A stretch of 25,633 nucleotides of DNA from an uncultured Collinsella sp. (GCA_900541145.1 UQIH01000027.1:1-25633), one strand, 5' to 3'. Positions 16,387 to 23,595 are shown, counted from the stretch's first letter. Numbers and translations are program-made. The notes: generated from the letters alone by a model not told the origin.

Positions 16387-17205
16387 ATGTCTGCAATCAC
16401 TATTCTGCTTGTTGCGATTGTCGCGTTGCTTGCCGGTATGGAAGGCATTCTGGATGAGTTCCAGTTCCATCAGCCGCTCGTGGCATGCACGCTTATCGGT
16501 CTCGTAACCGGTCACCTTCAGGAGGGCATCCTCCTGGGCGGTTCGCTCCAGATGATGGCCCTTGGCTGGGCTAACGTCGGCGCCGCTGTCGCGCCTGACG
16601 CCGCTCTGGCCTCGGTCGCTTCTTCGATCATCATGGTGCTCGCCCTCAACGGTGGCGCCACCGATTCGGCCAAGGCCGTTACCACCGCTATCGCCGTCGC
16701 CGTTCCGCTGTCGGTCGCTGGTCTGTTCCTGACCATGATCTGCCGTACCATTGCTACCGCTATCGCTCACGCCATGGACGGTTGCGCCGAGAAGGGCGAC
16801 TTCTCCGGCATCGAGCGCTGGCAGTATGCTGCCATCCTCATGCAGGGCCTTCGTATCGCCATCCCGGCAGTGCTTCTGTGCGTCATCCCGGCCGAGGCCG
16901 TTACCAACGCGCTTAACGCTATGCCCGACTGGCTGTCCGGCGGCATGGCTGTCGGCGGCGGCATGGTCGCTTCCGTCGGTTACGCCATGGTCATCAACAT
17001 GATGGCCACCAAGGAGACCTGGCCGTTCTTCGTCCTCGGCTTTGTCCTTGCTGCCATCCCTCAGCTCACGCTGATCGCCCTTGGTCTCATCGGCATCTCC
17101 CTTGCCCTCATCTACCTTGGCCTTAAGGATCTGGCCAAGCAGGGTGGCGGCATGGGCGGTGGCTCCGGCGACCCGCTCGGCGACATTCTGAACGATTACG
17201 AGTAG
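16387..17205 (+). CDS. manY: PTS mannose-family IIC membrane subunit
   Basis: This 272-residue polytopic protein forms the sugar channel together with IID. Signature stretches include EFQFHQPLVACTLIGLVTG near the N-terminus, GGSLQMMALGWANVGAAVAPD (the conserved IIC sugar-binding loop region), and a glycine-rich C-terminal tail (KQGGGMGGGSGDPLGDILND). The start has GGAGGG about 8 bases upstream. The gene lies 18 bases after IIAB, and its stop codon merges into the ribosome-binding site of IID (TAGGAGGGG), indicating coupled translation. Confidence 0.94.
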   Translation: MSAITILLVAIVALLAGMEGILDEFQFHQPLVACTLIGLVTGHLQEGILLGGSLQMMALGWANVGAAVAPDAALASVASSIIMVLALNGGATDSAKAVTTAIAVAVPLSVAGLFLTMICRTIATAIAHAMDGCAEKGDFSGIERWQYAAILMQGLRIAIPAVLLCVIPAEAVTNALNAMPDWLSGGMAVGGGMVASVGYAMVINMMATKETWPFFVLGFVLAAIPQLTLIALGLIGISLALIYLGLKDLAKQGGGMGGGSGDPLGDILNDYE

Positions 17206-17221
17206 GAGGGGAGTGATACAT

Positions 17222-18142
17222 ATGGCAGAGAACAAGATTCAGCTCACCAAGGCTGACCGCAAGAAGGTTTGCTTCCGTCATCAGTTCCTTCAGGGCTCGT
17301 GGAACTACGAGCGTATGCAGAACGGCGGCTGGTGCTTCGCAATGATCCCTGCGATCAAGAAGCTCTACACCAGCAAGGATGACCAGATTGCCGCTCTTAA
17401 GCGCCACCTGGAGTTCTATAACACCCACCCCTATGTTTCCGCCCCCGTCATTGGCGTTACCCTCGCCCTCGAGGAGGAGCGCGCCAACGGTGCTCCGATC
17501 GATGATGTCGCCATCCAGGGCGTCAAGGTCGGTATGATGGGCCCGCTCGCCGGCGTCGGTGACCCCGTCTTCTGGTTCACCCTTCGCCCGATTCTGGGCG
17601 CTCTGGGCGCTTCCCTGGCCATGTCCGGCAGCATCGTCGGTCCGCTGCTGTTCTTCTTCGCGTGGAACATCATCCGTTACGCTTTCCTGTGGTACACGCA
17701 GGAGTTTGGCTACAAGGTCGGCTCCTCCATCGCCAAGGACCTCTCCGGTGGTCTGATGGGCAAGGTCACCGAGGGCGCTTCCATCCTGGGTATGTTCATC
17801 ATCGGCGCCCTGGTCGAGCGCTGGGTGTCCATTTCCTTCACCCCGATCGTCTCCACGGTCAAGCAGTCTGCTGGCGCCTTTATCGACTGGGCTAGCCTGC
17901 CCTCCGGTTCCGAGGGTATCAAGGAAGCGCTGACGATGTACAACTCCGTCGGTGCTACCGCCCTTGATCAGATGAAGGTCACCACGCTTCAGGCCAACCT
18001 CGATCAGCTCATCCCCGGCCTTGCCGCCGTGTGCCTGACCCTGCTGGTCTGCAAGCTCCTCAAGAAGAAGGTCAGCCCGATCGTCATCATCCTGGCTCTC
18101 TTCGCCGTCGGCATCATCGGTCGCTTCTGCGGCTTCATGTAA
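17222..18142 (+). CDS. manZ: PTS mannose-family IID membrane subunit
   Basis: The 306-residue partner of IIC. The family hallmarks are present: FRHQFLQGSWNYERMQNGGWCFAM split over residues ~20-43 (RMQ.GW), the FYNTHPYVSAPVIG loop, and GPLAGVGDPVFWFT (MGPLAGVGD, conserved in ManZ). The C-terminal membrane helix region (IVIILALFAVGIIGRFCGFM) is typical. ATG 17222 is chosen because AGGAGGGGAG precedes it; a GTG nine bases earlier overlaps the ribosome-binding site. IIC and IID form one membrane complex, and both are needed for uptake. Confidence 0.94.
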   Translation: MAENKIQLTKADRKKVCFRHQFLQGSWNYERMQNGGWCFAMIPAIKKLYTSKDDQIAALKRHLEFYNTHPYVSAPVIGVTLALEEERANGAPIDDVAIQGVKVGMMGPLAGVGDPVFWFTLRPILGALGASLAMSGSIVGPLLFFFAWNIIRYAFLWYTQEFGYKVGSSIAKDLSGGLMGKVTEGASILGMFIIGALVERWVSISFTPIVSTVKQSAGAFIDWASLPSGSEGIKEALTMYNSVGATALDQMKVTTLQANLDQLIPGLAAVCLTLLVCKLLKKKVSPIVIILALFAVGIIGRFCGFM

Positions 18143-18198
18143 GCACGCTTCGGCTTAAGACCGAGAGTTGCTAGGTAAGGGCTTTTGAGCCATTGAAA

Positions 18199-18245
18199 CG
18201 GACCGCACCCGGTGGGTACACTGGATGCGGTCCGATTGTTTTTAT
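18199..18245 (+). terminator. Terminator-like hairpin between IID and the DUF956 gene
   Basis: CGGACCGCA (18199-18207) pairs with TGCGGTCCG (18226-18234), and the stem extends inward with mismatches. ATTGTTTTTATT follows. It lies only 29 bases before the next start codon, so it may attenuate rather than fully separate the last gene from the PTS operon. Confidence 0.7.
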
Positions 18246-18262
18246 TGGAGGGCGAGGCGCGT

Positions 18263-18661
18263 ATGGCGCAATCTCAGAACAGCACGGTCGATCTGGCAAC
18301 GCCGGCAACCTGCCTGATGGGGCTTACCAGCCATGGTAACGTGATGGTGGGCAATAAGGCGTTTGAGTACTATAACGAGCGCAATCCCGAGGATTATATT
18401 CAAATCCCGTGGGACGAGGTCGACTATATTGCCGCCGAGGTCTTGCGCGGCACCAAGAAGATTACGCGTTTTGCCATCTTCACCAAGGACAACGGTCACT
18501 TTACGTTTTCGACGCGCGACGACAAAGAGACGCTTCGTGCTGTCCGCAAGTACGTCGACGAGGATAAGCTCGTGCGTTCGCCCGACTTTATCGATGTGAC
18601 GGCCAAGGGCGCCAAGAGCATCCCCACCGTCATCAAAAACCTCTTCCACAAAGGCAACTAG
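18263..18661 (+). CDS. manO: DUF956 family protein (ManO-like, PTS-associated)
   Basis: 132 residues, soluble. DUF956 proteins are repeatedly encoded as the last gene of mannose-type PTS operons. They are thought to associate with or regulate the IIC/IID transporter, with no known enzymatic activity. Visible family features: TSHGNVMVGNKAFEYYNE near the N-terminus, IPWDEVDYIAAEV, FAIFTKDNGHFTFS, and the C-terminal IPTVIKNLFHKGN. ATG 18263 is preceded by GGAGGGCGAGG; the frame remains open upstream through the terminator hairpin, which is not coding. It is followed 9 bases later by a family C palindrome. Confidence 0.85.
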   Translation: MAQSQNSTVDLATPATCLMGLTSHGNVMVGNKAFEYYNERNPEDYIQIPWDEVDYIAAEVLRGTKKITRFAIFTKDNGHFTFSTRDDKETLRAVRKYVDEDKLVRSPDFIDVTAKGAKSIPTVIKNLFHKGN

Positions 18662-18670
18662 CTCTTCACA

Positions 18671-18737
18671 AGTTGCGGTGAAATAGTTCCTAAATACGGC
18701 TTTAGATGCTTCAGACAGGAACTATTCCACCGCAACT
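18671..18737. repeat. Dispersed palindrome family C, copy 3
   Basis: The arms AGTTGCGGTGAAATAGTTC and GAACTATTCCACCGCAACT begin 10 bases after the DUF956 stop. It is the same arrangement as copy 2 after hypA. Confidence 0.8.
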
Positions 18738-18777
18738 TCGAAGTCTAGTCATGCGACGTATTGCGATGCAGTAAATC

Positions 18778-18786
18778 TGCTACACT
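18778..18786 (+). promoter_or_regulatory. Extended -10 promoter of the tRNA gene
   Basis: TGCTACACT is an extended -10 element (TG-N-TACACT) ending 10 bases before the tRNA. TTGCGA (18761-18766) is a -35 candidate but is only 14 bases away. Confidence 0.5.
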
Positions 18787-18796
18787 AGTACAACAT

Positions 18797-18872
18797 GCCT
18801 CCGTAGCTCAGGGGATAGAGCACCGCTCTCCTAAAGCGGGTGTCGACGGTTCGAATCCGCCCGGGGGCACCA
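18797..18872 (+). tRNA. tRNA-Arg (anticodon CCU)
   Basis: The 76-nt cloverleaf is complete. The acceptor stem GCCTCCG pairs with CGGGGGC (one G-U), and discriminator A and the CCA end are encoded. The anticodon stem CCGCT/AGCGG closes the loop CTCCTAA, giving anticodon CCT (reads AGG). The T-arm has GGTTCGAATCC. It marks the junction between ordinary chromosomal genes and the accessory stretch to the right, the usual situation for elements integrated at a tRNA 3' end. Confidence 0.95.
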
Positions 18873-18881
18873 GGAAAATCG

Positions 18882-18922
18882 CAGGTCAGGAGTTATTTTT
18901 GCTTCTGACCTGTTCTGGTTTT
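18882..18922 (+). terminator. Terminator of the tRNA transcript
   Basis: CAGGTCAGGAG (18882-18892) pairs with CTTCTGACCTG (18902-18912) with one wobble. TTCTGGTTTT follows. It begins 10 bases after the tRNA CCA end. Confidence 0.65.
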
Positions 18923-19199
18923 GGGGTTAAGAACCGCTTCCGTTTGTAAATCTGGTAAGTAAATATTATGACTTCCCGAGTTTTCCACTGAAAACAGGAA
19001 ATCACCATTTTGGGGATAAAAGTTTTCAACAGCTGTTAGTCGGTTCCATTTTGGTGACGCGCTTCCCTCTTTTGGGTAAAAAATATCACCATTTTGATGA
19101 TTCGGCAGCTTTGAATTCTCTGATAAAAAGCCTGTTCAGAAGCTTGTTTCATACCCATTTTGGTGAAACCAATATATAGAGAAATAGATTAGAAAGAAA
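18923..19199. other. AT-rich intergenic stretch with four degenerate 15-bp palindromes
   Basis: No gene is visible. Four near-matches to TCACCATTTTGGTGA occur at 19002-19016, 19043-19057, 19086-19100 and 19152-19166, all in the same orientation. Centres are about 41, 43 and 66 bp apart. A weaker match lies at 19064-19078. They look like repeated protein-binding sites. Base composition is much richer in A and T than the flanking chromosome. Confidence 0.5.
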
Positions 19200-19283
19200 T
19201 AGGGACGGCGATGCCGTCCCCTTCGCTCGCAAAGCTCGCTGCGCGGTCACGTGCCGTGACCTTGCCGCCGGTTACGCCGTCGA
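19200..19283. repeat. Direct repeat D, unit 1
   Basis: First of two ~85-bp tandem units. It contains small palindromes (GGGACGGC/GCCGTCCC and GGTCACG/CGTGACC). Confidence 0.7.
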
Positions 19284-19290
19284 TAAAGAA

Positions 19291-19376
19291 TAGGGACAGC
19301 GATGCTGCCCCACCTTCGCTCGCGGAGCTCGCTGCGCGGCCACGTACCGTGTCCTTGCCGCCGGCTACGCCGCCGA
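19291..19376. repeat. Direct repeat D, unit 2
   Basis: Second unit, about 85% like the first by eye with a 2-base insertion. The hairpin at its start is conserved by paired changes (GGGACAGC/GCTGCCCC). An open frame running through both units repeats at the peptide level and is judged non-coding. Confidence 0.7.
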
Positions 19377-19409
19377 TTTATTCGCTCACTTCGTTCGCTG
19401 ATTGATGGA

Positions 19410-19658
19410 CTAATCCGATTTATCGGATACACCAGTCATAAGTGCAGCAATTGATATGTTGAATCCATTGGCAATTTTAGAGAGGTTAGAAAGACTGACA
19501 TTTCTTCGCCCGACCTCTATCGAGGCGTAGTAAGACCTGTCCATGTCAATGCGGTTCGCAAATTGCTCTTGTGAGAAACCAGACTCTGATCTGAGTTCTT
19601 TGCAGCGTAGACCAAAGGATTGTTGTAGCGGCGAGATATCCATGACAAAAAGAGTCAT
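19410..19658 (-). CDS. XRE-family transcriptional regulator
   Basis: 82 residues, essentially one Cro/CI-type helix-turn-helix domain. LRCKELRSESGFSQEQFANRI, which I see split over residues 17-37, holds helices 1-2. DMDRSYYASIEVGRRNVS is the recognition helix region, and LSKIANGFNISIAALM completes the fold. Such small proteins bind DNA as dimers. ATG 19658 is taken as the start because the predicted leftward promoter would begin transcription only 2-3 bases upstream (leaderless); ATG 19643 is the alternative. Neither has a Shine-Dalgarno sequence. It diverges from the surface-protein gene, and the shared spacer carries strong symmetric sites, so it likely controls itself and the surface protein. 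A/T-rich codons differ from the chromosomal genes. Confidence 0.85.
   Translation of the reverse strand: MTLFVMDISPLQQSFGLRCKELRSESGFSQEQFANRIDMDRSYYASIEVGRRNVSLSNLSKIANGFNISIAALMTGVSDKSD
19617..19628. promoter_or_regulatory. Third copy of the 12-bp operator-like repeat, inside the XRE gene
   Basis: GGATTGTTGTAG differs in one base from the arm at 19659-19670 and lies exactly 42 bp (about four helical turns) from it, within codons 11-14 of the XRE gene. Confidence 0.45.
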
Positions 19659-19662
19659 GGAT
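19638..19662. promoter_or_regulatory. Perfect 9-bp inverted repeat across the XRE start codon
   Basis: ATCCATGAC (19638-19646) and GTCATGGAT (19654-19662) are perfectly complementary around AAAAAGA. It spans both possible ATG codons of the XRE gene and could be a repressor site or an mRNA hairpin hiding the start. Confidence 0.5.
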
Positions 19663-19699
19663 TGTTGTATTTATGCCAACGGACTATATACAACAATCC
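19659..19699. promoter_or_regulatory. Symmetric operator and face-to-face promoters between XRE and surface-protein genes
   Basis: GGATTGTTGTAT (19659-19670) and ATACAACAATCC (19688-19699) form a perfect 12-bp inverted repeat with a 17-bp centre. The rightward promoter reads TTGTTG (19662-19667), 17 bp, TATATA (19685-19690). The leftward promoter mirrors it: TTGTTG (complement of 19691-19696), 17 bp, TAAATA (complement of 19668-19673). Each arm therefore contains one -35 box and touches the opposite -10 box. A protein bound to both arms would shut both promoters. Confidence 0.6.
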
Positions 19700-19782
19700 C
19701 AGTTAAGGCGCATAATCATCTCTATTGGAAAGCACTCTGATGCCCAGTCGGATAGGGCACGGAAAAGGAATGGAACAGCACA

Positions 19783-22700
19783 ATGACTCAGGGAAAGCAT
19801 TTCGCTGCCGGTGGCGATCACTTCGCCGCACTGCCAAACAAAAAGATTCACACTCCGAAGGGGATCGCGCGTCTGACCGTCACCGCGGCGACCATGGCCG
19901 CCATGACCGGGTCGAGCCTCATCTCACCGTTCACGGCATTCGCCCAGATCGGTGACGGGGGCACACAGCACCCCGCCGTGATGTCGCCGATCGCCGCCCA
20001 CGCCGGCGCGGCATCCGGTACCGGCGCGAAATCCGCCGCACAGACCATCGCGGACCTGCAGAAGGCGGTCGACGAGGCGAAGGCGAAGGAGGACGCCGCC
20101 AAGGCATCCTACGATGAGGCCGCCGGTCCCTACAACGAGGCGGCTTCCGCACGCGACCAGGCCAAGGCATCCTACGATTCGGCAGTCAGCGCCGGCACGG
20201 CAGCCGACCGAGCGGCAATGGACGAGTACGCCCGTCAGGTCGCGGAGGGCAAGGACGCCGCCGATGCCGCCGGCAAGGACCTCGAGCAGGCGAAAGCGGG
20301 TCTCGCAGACGCCAAGGCGGATGCATCCGAGAAGGACGAAGCGTACCAGTCCGCCCTCAAGGCGGCCCAGGATGCCAAGGATGCCCTCGATAAGGCCAAG
20401 GCAGATGCCGTAAGCGCCACCCCGGAGGCAATCAGTGCCGCCGAGCAGGCGGTACGCGACGCCCAGGATGCCGTGAGCAGGGCACAGGCCGATCTCGACA
20501 ACGCCAACGCGACGCTTGCCGATGCCCAGTCCAAGCTGGTTGCGGTCCAGTCTGCAAAGGATGCCGCCGATGCCGTCCTTGTCGCAGCCCAGCAGAACAA
20601 GGATACGGCGGATGCGAAGGCCGCAGCCGCCAGCGCCGCCTACGAGAAGGCGAAAGCAGACCTCGCCGCAGCGGAGGCAGGCGCCAGCGGCCCGGAGTAC
20701 GATGCGGCAAAACAGAAGGTCGCGGACGCGGAGGCAGCCCTCGCTGCCGCACAAGCGGCACAGTCCCAGTGCGAGTCCGAGCTCGAGCAGGCGCAGTCCG
20801 CTGCAGCAACGGCGCAGACCGAGCTGAATGATGCCCAGGCGTCCCTCGCCGTAAAGCAGCAGGCCGCGGCCGATGCCGAATCCGGCGTGAACGCCGCCCA
20901 ATCCGCCCTCGATGCCGCGAACGCCGGCCTCGATGCGGCCAAGCAGGCGAATGCCGAGGCCGTCGCCAAGCTGGACGCCGCGAAGCAGGCTGTCAAGGAC
21001 GCTGAGTCCGCCAAGGCAGCCGCCAATGTAGAGCTCGCGAACGCCAAGGCCGCAAAGGATACCGCAGACGCCGCCGTGACCGCCGCGCAGCAGAAGGTCG
21101 ACGAGGCACAGGCGAAACTCGATTCCGCCGACGCGCAACTCAAGCAGGGAGCCATCGGCTTCTTCCGTGCCATGGGTGCCGAAGATGCAGCCAACATCAT
21201 CCTGAACGCCAAATATGCCGGAAAGACCGAAGTCGGCAACTCCAAGGACGCCACGTCCCTTGATAACATGCTCAATGCGATCAGGTGGATGAAGTCCGTC
21301 AACGACTACCGCAAGTCGGTCGGCCTGTCCGAGCTCCATGTCACCTACAAGCTCATCGCCGGTGCGATCGCAGATGCCAACTACAGCGACACCGTGCTCG
21401 ATCATGCCCGTCAATATGATTTTGCCGAAAACCTGGCATGGAATTACGGAATCGATCCGAGTGGGCAGTGGATCGAGCAGGAGAAGGGCTTTTTCGACAA
21501 GGCAACGGAGGCCCTTTATGGAGTCACCGGTCTTGTCGGCAAGGATGCCTATGATTTCTATGCAAAGAACGGTGTCGCAATCAACCATTGGATTGCAGAC
21601 AACTGCCACTGGGAGAACGGCAGTAGCGGCACCGTCGGCCATTACATGAACATCATCAATCCCGAACTCGCCGTTATGGGAATGGCAACCTGCACCAAGG
21701 GCACCATGTCCGGGCTTCAGACACAGTGCTACACCGCAGAGATCTCCGGCTGGTCCGGCTCCGGTTGGAACATGAACCCCATCTCCGTCGACGAGTACGA
21801 GCAGAAGCTGACCTCCTATATCAACGGCCTCAAGAACGCCAAGAGCGCACTCGACGTAGCCAAGGCCGATCTCGCATCCAAGCAGCAGGCAGCCGCCGGC
21901 GCCGCCGCAACCGTCCAGCAGAAGCAGGACGCAGCGGATTCCGCACAGGCAGGTGTCGATGCCGCGAAGCAGGACGTCACCGATGCCCAGCGTGCCGTCG
22001 ATGCCGCCAAGGCTGATGTCGCCGCCAAGCAGCAGGGCGTCACGGATGCCCAGACCGAGCTTGATGCGGCGAAATCGGACCTCGATGCCGCCAACGCGGC
22101 AGTCGATACGGCAAAGTCGACCGTCCAGCAGAAGCAGGTCGCCTTTGATGCCGCCAACGCAGCCGTAACGACCGCACAGACCAAGCTGGATTCCGCCAAG
22201 GCGGACACCGAGGCCAAGCAGCAGGACGTCACGGTTGCGAACGCCGATCTCGCGAAGTTCTTCCAGGACGTCGCCGACGCCAAGAAGGCGCTCGATACAG
22301 CAAAGAGCGTCCATGACGCGGCGGCAGCCGATCAGGTCGAGAAGGCGACCGTCCTCGCCGCCGCCGAGCAAAAGGCGGACGGCACCGCACGCGCCCTCGC
22401 GGATGCCCAGCGTGCCGTCGATGCCGCAAAGGCCGACACCGGCGTTGCCGCCGACAGGCTCACCGGCTCCCAGACCGATCTCGATGACGCACAGTCGAAC
22501 CTCGACATCCTCACCGGTCTTGCCGCGAAGCTCGCAGAGGCACAGCAGCGCGAGCAGGATGCAGTAAAGGCCGTCAATGACACCAAGGCCGCCCTCGATG
22601 CCGCGAAGGCGGATACCATCGCCGCCGAGTCCCTGGTCTCCGCCGCCGAACAGGCGAAGGCGCAGGCAGACGCCAAGCTGTCGAAGCTGAACTCCATCGA

Positions 22701-23139
22701 TGCCGGCGCGGCGATCGCTTCCGGCCATGATGTGAACGCGGATGGCGCCCTCAACGCGCTTTTCGCCGCAGCAGTCGAGGCACGTGCCAAGGTCGCGCCC
22801 GCCAAAGCCATCCTGGACGAGAAGCAGGCCGCGGTGGACGGGCTCCAGCCCGGCTACGATGCGGCACTCGCCGCCTACGAGTTGGCGAAGTCTGACCGCA
22901 TCGCAGCGGAGCAGAAGCTTTCCGATGAGATCGCACGACAGGAGGCAGAGGAGGCCGCAAAGCAGCAGGCGGCATACACCCCGAAGCACCTCGCCGGCAC
23001 GGATACCGCCCAGCCCGGCAGCCTCGCCCAGACCGGTGACCGCGCGGGACTCATCGGCGAGACGTTCGTCATCGGCGGTACCGTCCTCGTGGCAGCCGGC
23101 GTCTTCCTCGATCAAAAGAAGCGCCGCGAGCAGATGTAG
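19783..23139 (+). CDS. Sortase-anchored CAP-domain surface protein with two long coiled-coil arms
   Basis: 1118 residues. The signal peptide has a long polar start (about 1-26) and a hydrophobic core, with probable cleavage after AFA (residue 54). Residues about 85-457 are alanine-rich heptads (units such as DAAKADL, DAQAKL). Residues about 459-665 are a CAP/SCP domain: VNDYRKSVGL, FAENLAW (E549) and VGHYMNIINPE (H620) match the family's Glu and His motifs, with cysteines in DNCHW, ATCTKG and TQCYT. A second heptad arm covers about 668-1065. The end is a sorting signal: LAQTG at 1081-1085, a hydrophobic stretch, then KKRREQM. It should be covalently attached to the wall and reach far outward; an adhesin or host-binding role is inferred. 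ATG 19783 has GGAA 7 bases upstream. It diverges from the XRE repressor gene and is followed by a strong terminator. No sortase gene is in view. Confidence 0.9.
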   Translation: MTQGKHFAAGGDHFAALPNKKIHTPKGIARLTVTAATMAAMTGSSLISPFTAFAQIGDGGTQHPAVMSPIAAHAGAASGTGAKSAAQTIADLQKAVDEAKAKEDAAKASYDEAAGPYNEAASARDQAKASYDSAVSAGTAADRAAMDEYARQVAEGKDAADAAGKDLEQAKAGLADAKADASEKDEAYQSALKAAQDAKDALDKAKADAVSATPEAISAAEQAVRDAQDAVSRAQADLDNANATLADAQSKLVAVQSAKDAADAVLVAAQQNKDTADAKAAAASAAYEKAKADLAAAEAGASGPEYDAAKQKVADAEAALAAAQAAQSQCESELEQAQSAAATAQTELNDAQASLAVKQQAAADAESGVNAAQSALDAANAGLDAAKQANAEAVAKLDAAKQAVKDAESAKAAANVELANAKAAKDTADAAVTAAQQKVDEAQAKLDSADAQLKQGAIGFFRAMGAEDAANIILNAKYAGKTEVGNSKDATSLDNMLNAIRWMKSVNDYRKSVGLSELHVTYKLIAGAIADANYSDTVLDHARQYDFAENLAWNYGIDPSGQWIEQEKGFFDKATEALYGVTGLVGKDAYDFYAKNGVAINHWIADNCHWENGSSGTVGHYMNIINPELAVMGMATCTKGTMSGLQTQCYTAEISGWSGSGWNMNPISVDEYEQKLTSYINGLKNAKSALDVAKADLASKQQAAAGAAATVQQKQDAADSAQAGVDAAKQDVTDAQRAVDAAKADVAAKQQGVTDAQTELDAAKSDLDAANAAVDTAKSTVQQKQVAFDAANAAVTTAQTKLDSAKADTEAKQQDVTVANADLAKFFQDVADAKKALDTAKSVHDAAAADQVEKATVLAAAEQKADGTARALADAQRAVDAAKADTGVAADRLTGSQTDLDDAQSNLDILTGLAAKLAEAQQREQDAVKAVNDTKAALDAAKADTIAAESLVSAAEQAKAQADAKLSKLNSIDAGAAIASGHDVNADGALNALFAAAVEARAKVAPAKAILDEKQAAVDGLQPGYDAALAAYELAKSDRIAAEQKLSDEIARQEAEEAAKQQAAYTPKHLAGTDTAQPGSLAQTGDRAGLIGETFVIGGTVLVAAGVFLDQKKRREQM

Positions 23140-23161
23140 TGCAAATCGCATAACGACTCGG

Positions 23162-23195
23162 AAAGGGGAATCTCGCAAAAGGGATTCCCCTTTTT
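23162..23195 (+). terminator. Terminator of the surface-protein gene
   Basis: AAAGGGGAATC pairs with GATTCCCCTTT and runs into TTTTT. It starts 23 bases after the stop codon. Confidence 0.9.
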
Positions 23196-23542
23196 CGTCT
23201 CGCCAGCCACGGTTTGCGTCTTAACCGTCCATTTCCCAGCTTCCGCAGCGCCCTTAAAATCATACGGTTTACCTGCGCCGTTGGGACAATTGACGATGAT
23301 TCATTGGGACGATTGACGGTAATCTGTGGTGACGATTTTCCCTTTTCCGCAGAAGCGCGAAGCAGGCAATAAAATATCGAAAATGAGGACCTATGGGTTC
23401 TTTCAGCCCATAGGCTAAACCGCCATTCCGGGCTTGAACTTCGTTTTTTCTGGCACACAGACGAACGAGGCTTTCGTTCTGGTTATCGAGGTTCCGGCGG
23501 CGACGCAGGGCTTTTTTAAGTGCAAACAGTATGGTATTGTGG
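23196..23542. other. Structured non-coding stretch with iteron-like repeats
   Basis: I see no gene. Two 20-base direct repeats, TTGGGACRATTGACGRTRAT (23281-23300, 23304-23323), are 23 bp apart, and a partial third (23327-23338) keeps the 23-bp phase. A strong hairpin CCTATGGG/CCCATAGG lies at 23390-23414 and a smaller one GAACGA/TCGTTC at 23463-23479. T-runs (23444-23449, 23512-23517) lie between and after them. Possible roles are a replication or regulator binding site, or a small RNA; none is proven. Confidence 0.4.
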
Positions 23543-23548
23543 TATAAT
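23540..23548 (+). promoter_or_regulatory. Extended -10 promoter of the helicase operon
   Basis: TGGTATAAT is a perfect -10 box with an upstream TG. The -35 position (23520-23525) is only weakly matched. It lies 48 bases before the first start codon of the operon. Confidence 0.6.
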
Positions 23549-23595
23549 CCTACTACACCAAAAAGACCGACGTACAAAAGGAGAAAGTAATACCG

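Noticed and set aside
15298..17235. 645-codon open frame on the minus strand across the PTS genes
   Set aside because: It is antisense to IIAB and IIC, whose active-site motifs are intact. The peptide is charged low-complexity sequence.
19211..19405. Short plus-strand open frame with an internal peptide repeat
   Set aside because: The peptide repeat simply reflects the two D repeat units. There is no ribosome-binding site.
19783..23139. CRISPR-like array suggested by many short DNA repeats
   Set aside because: The repeats are in phase with codons for Ala-rich heptads, are not identical and have no spacer pattern. They encode a coiled coil.
19924..23178. Open frame of over 1000 codons on the minus strand opposite the surface protein
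   Set aside because: It mirrors the GCN/GAN codon repeats of the coiled coil and gives Cys/Gly/Leu/Arg-rich repeats. No ribosome-binding site is seen, and the plus strand has a signal peptide, CAP domain and sorting signal.
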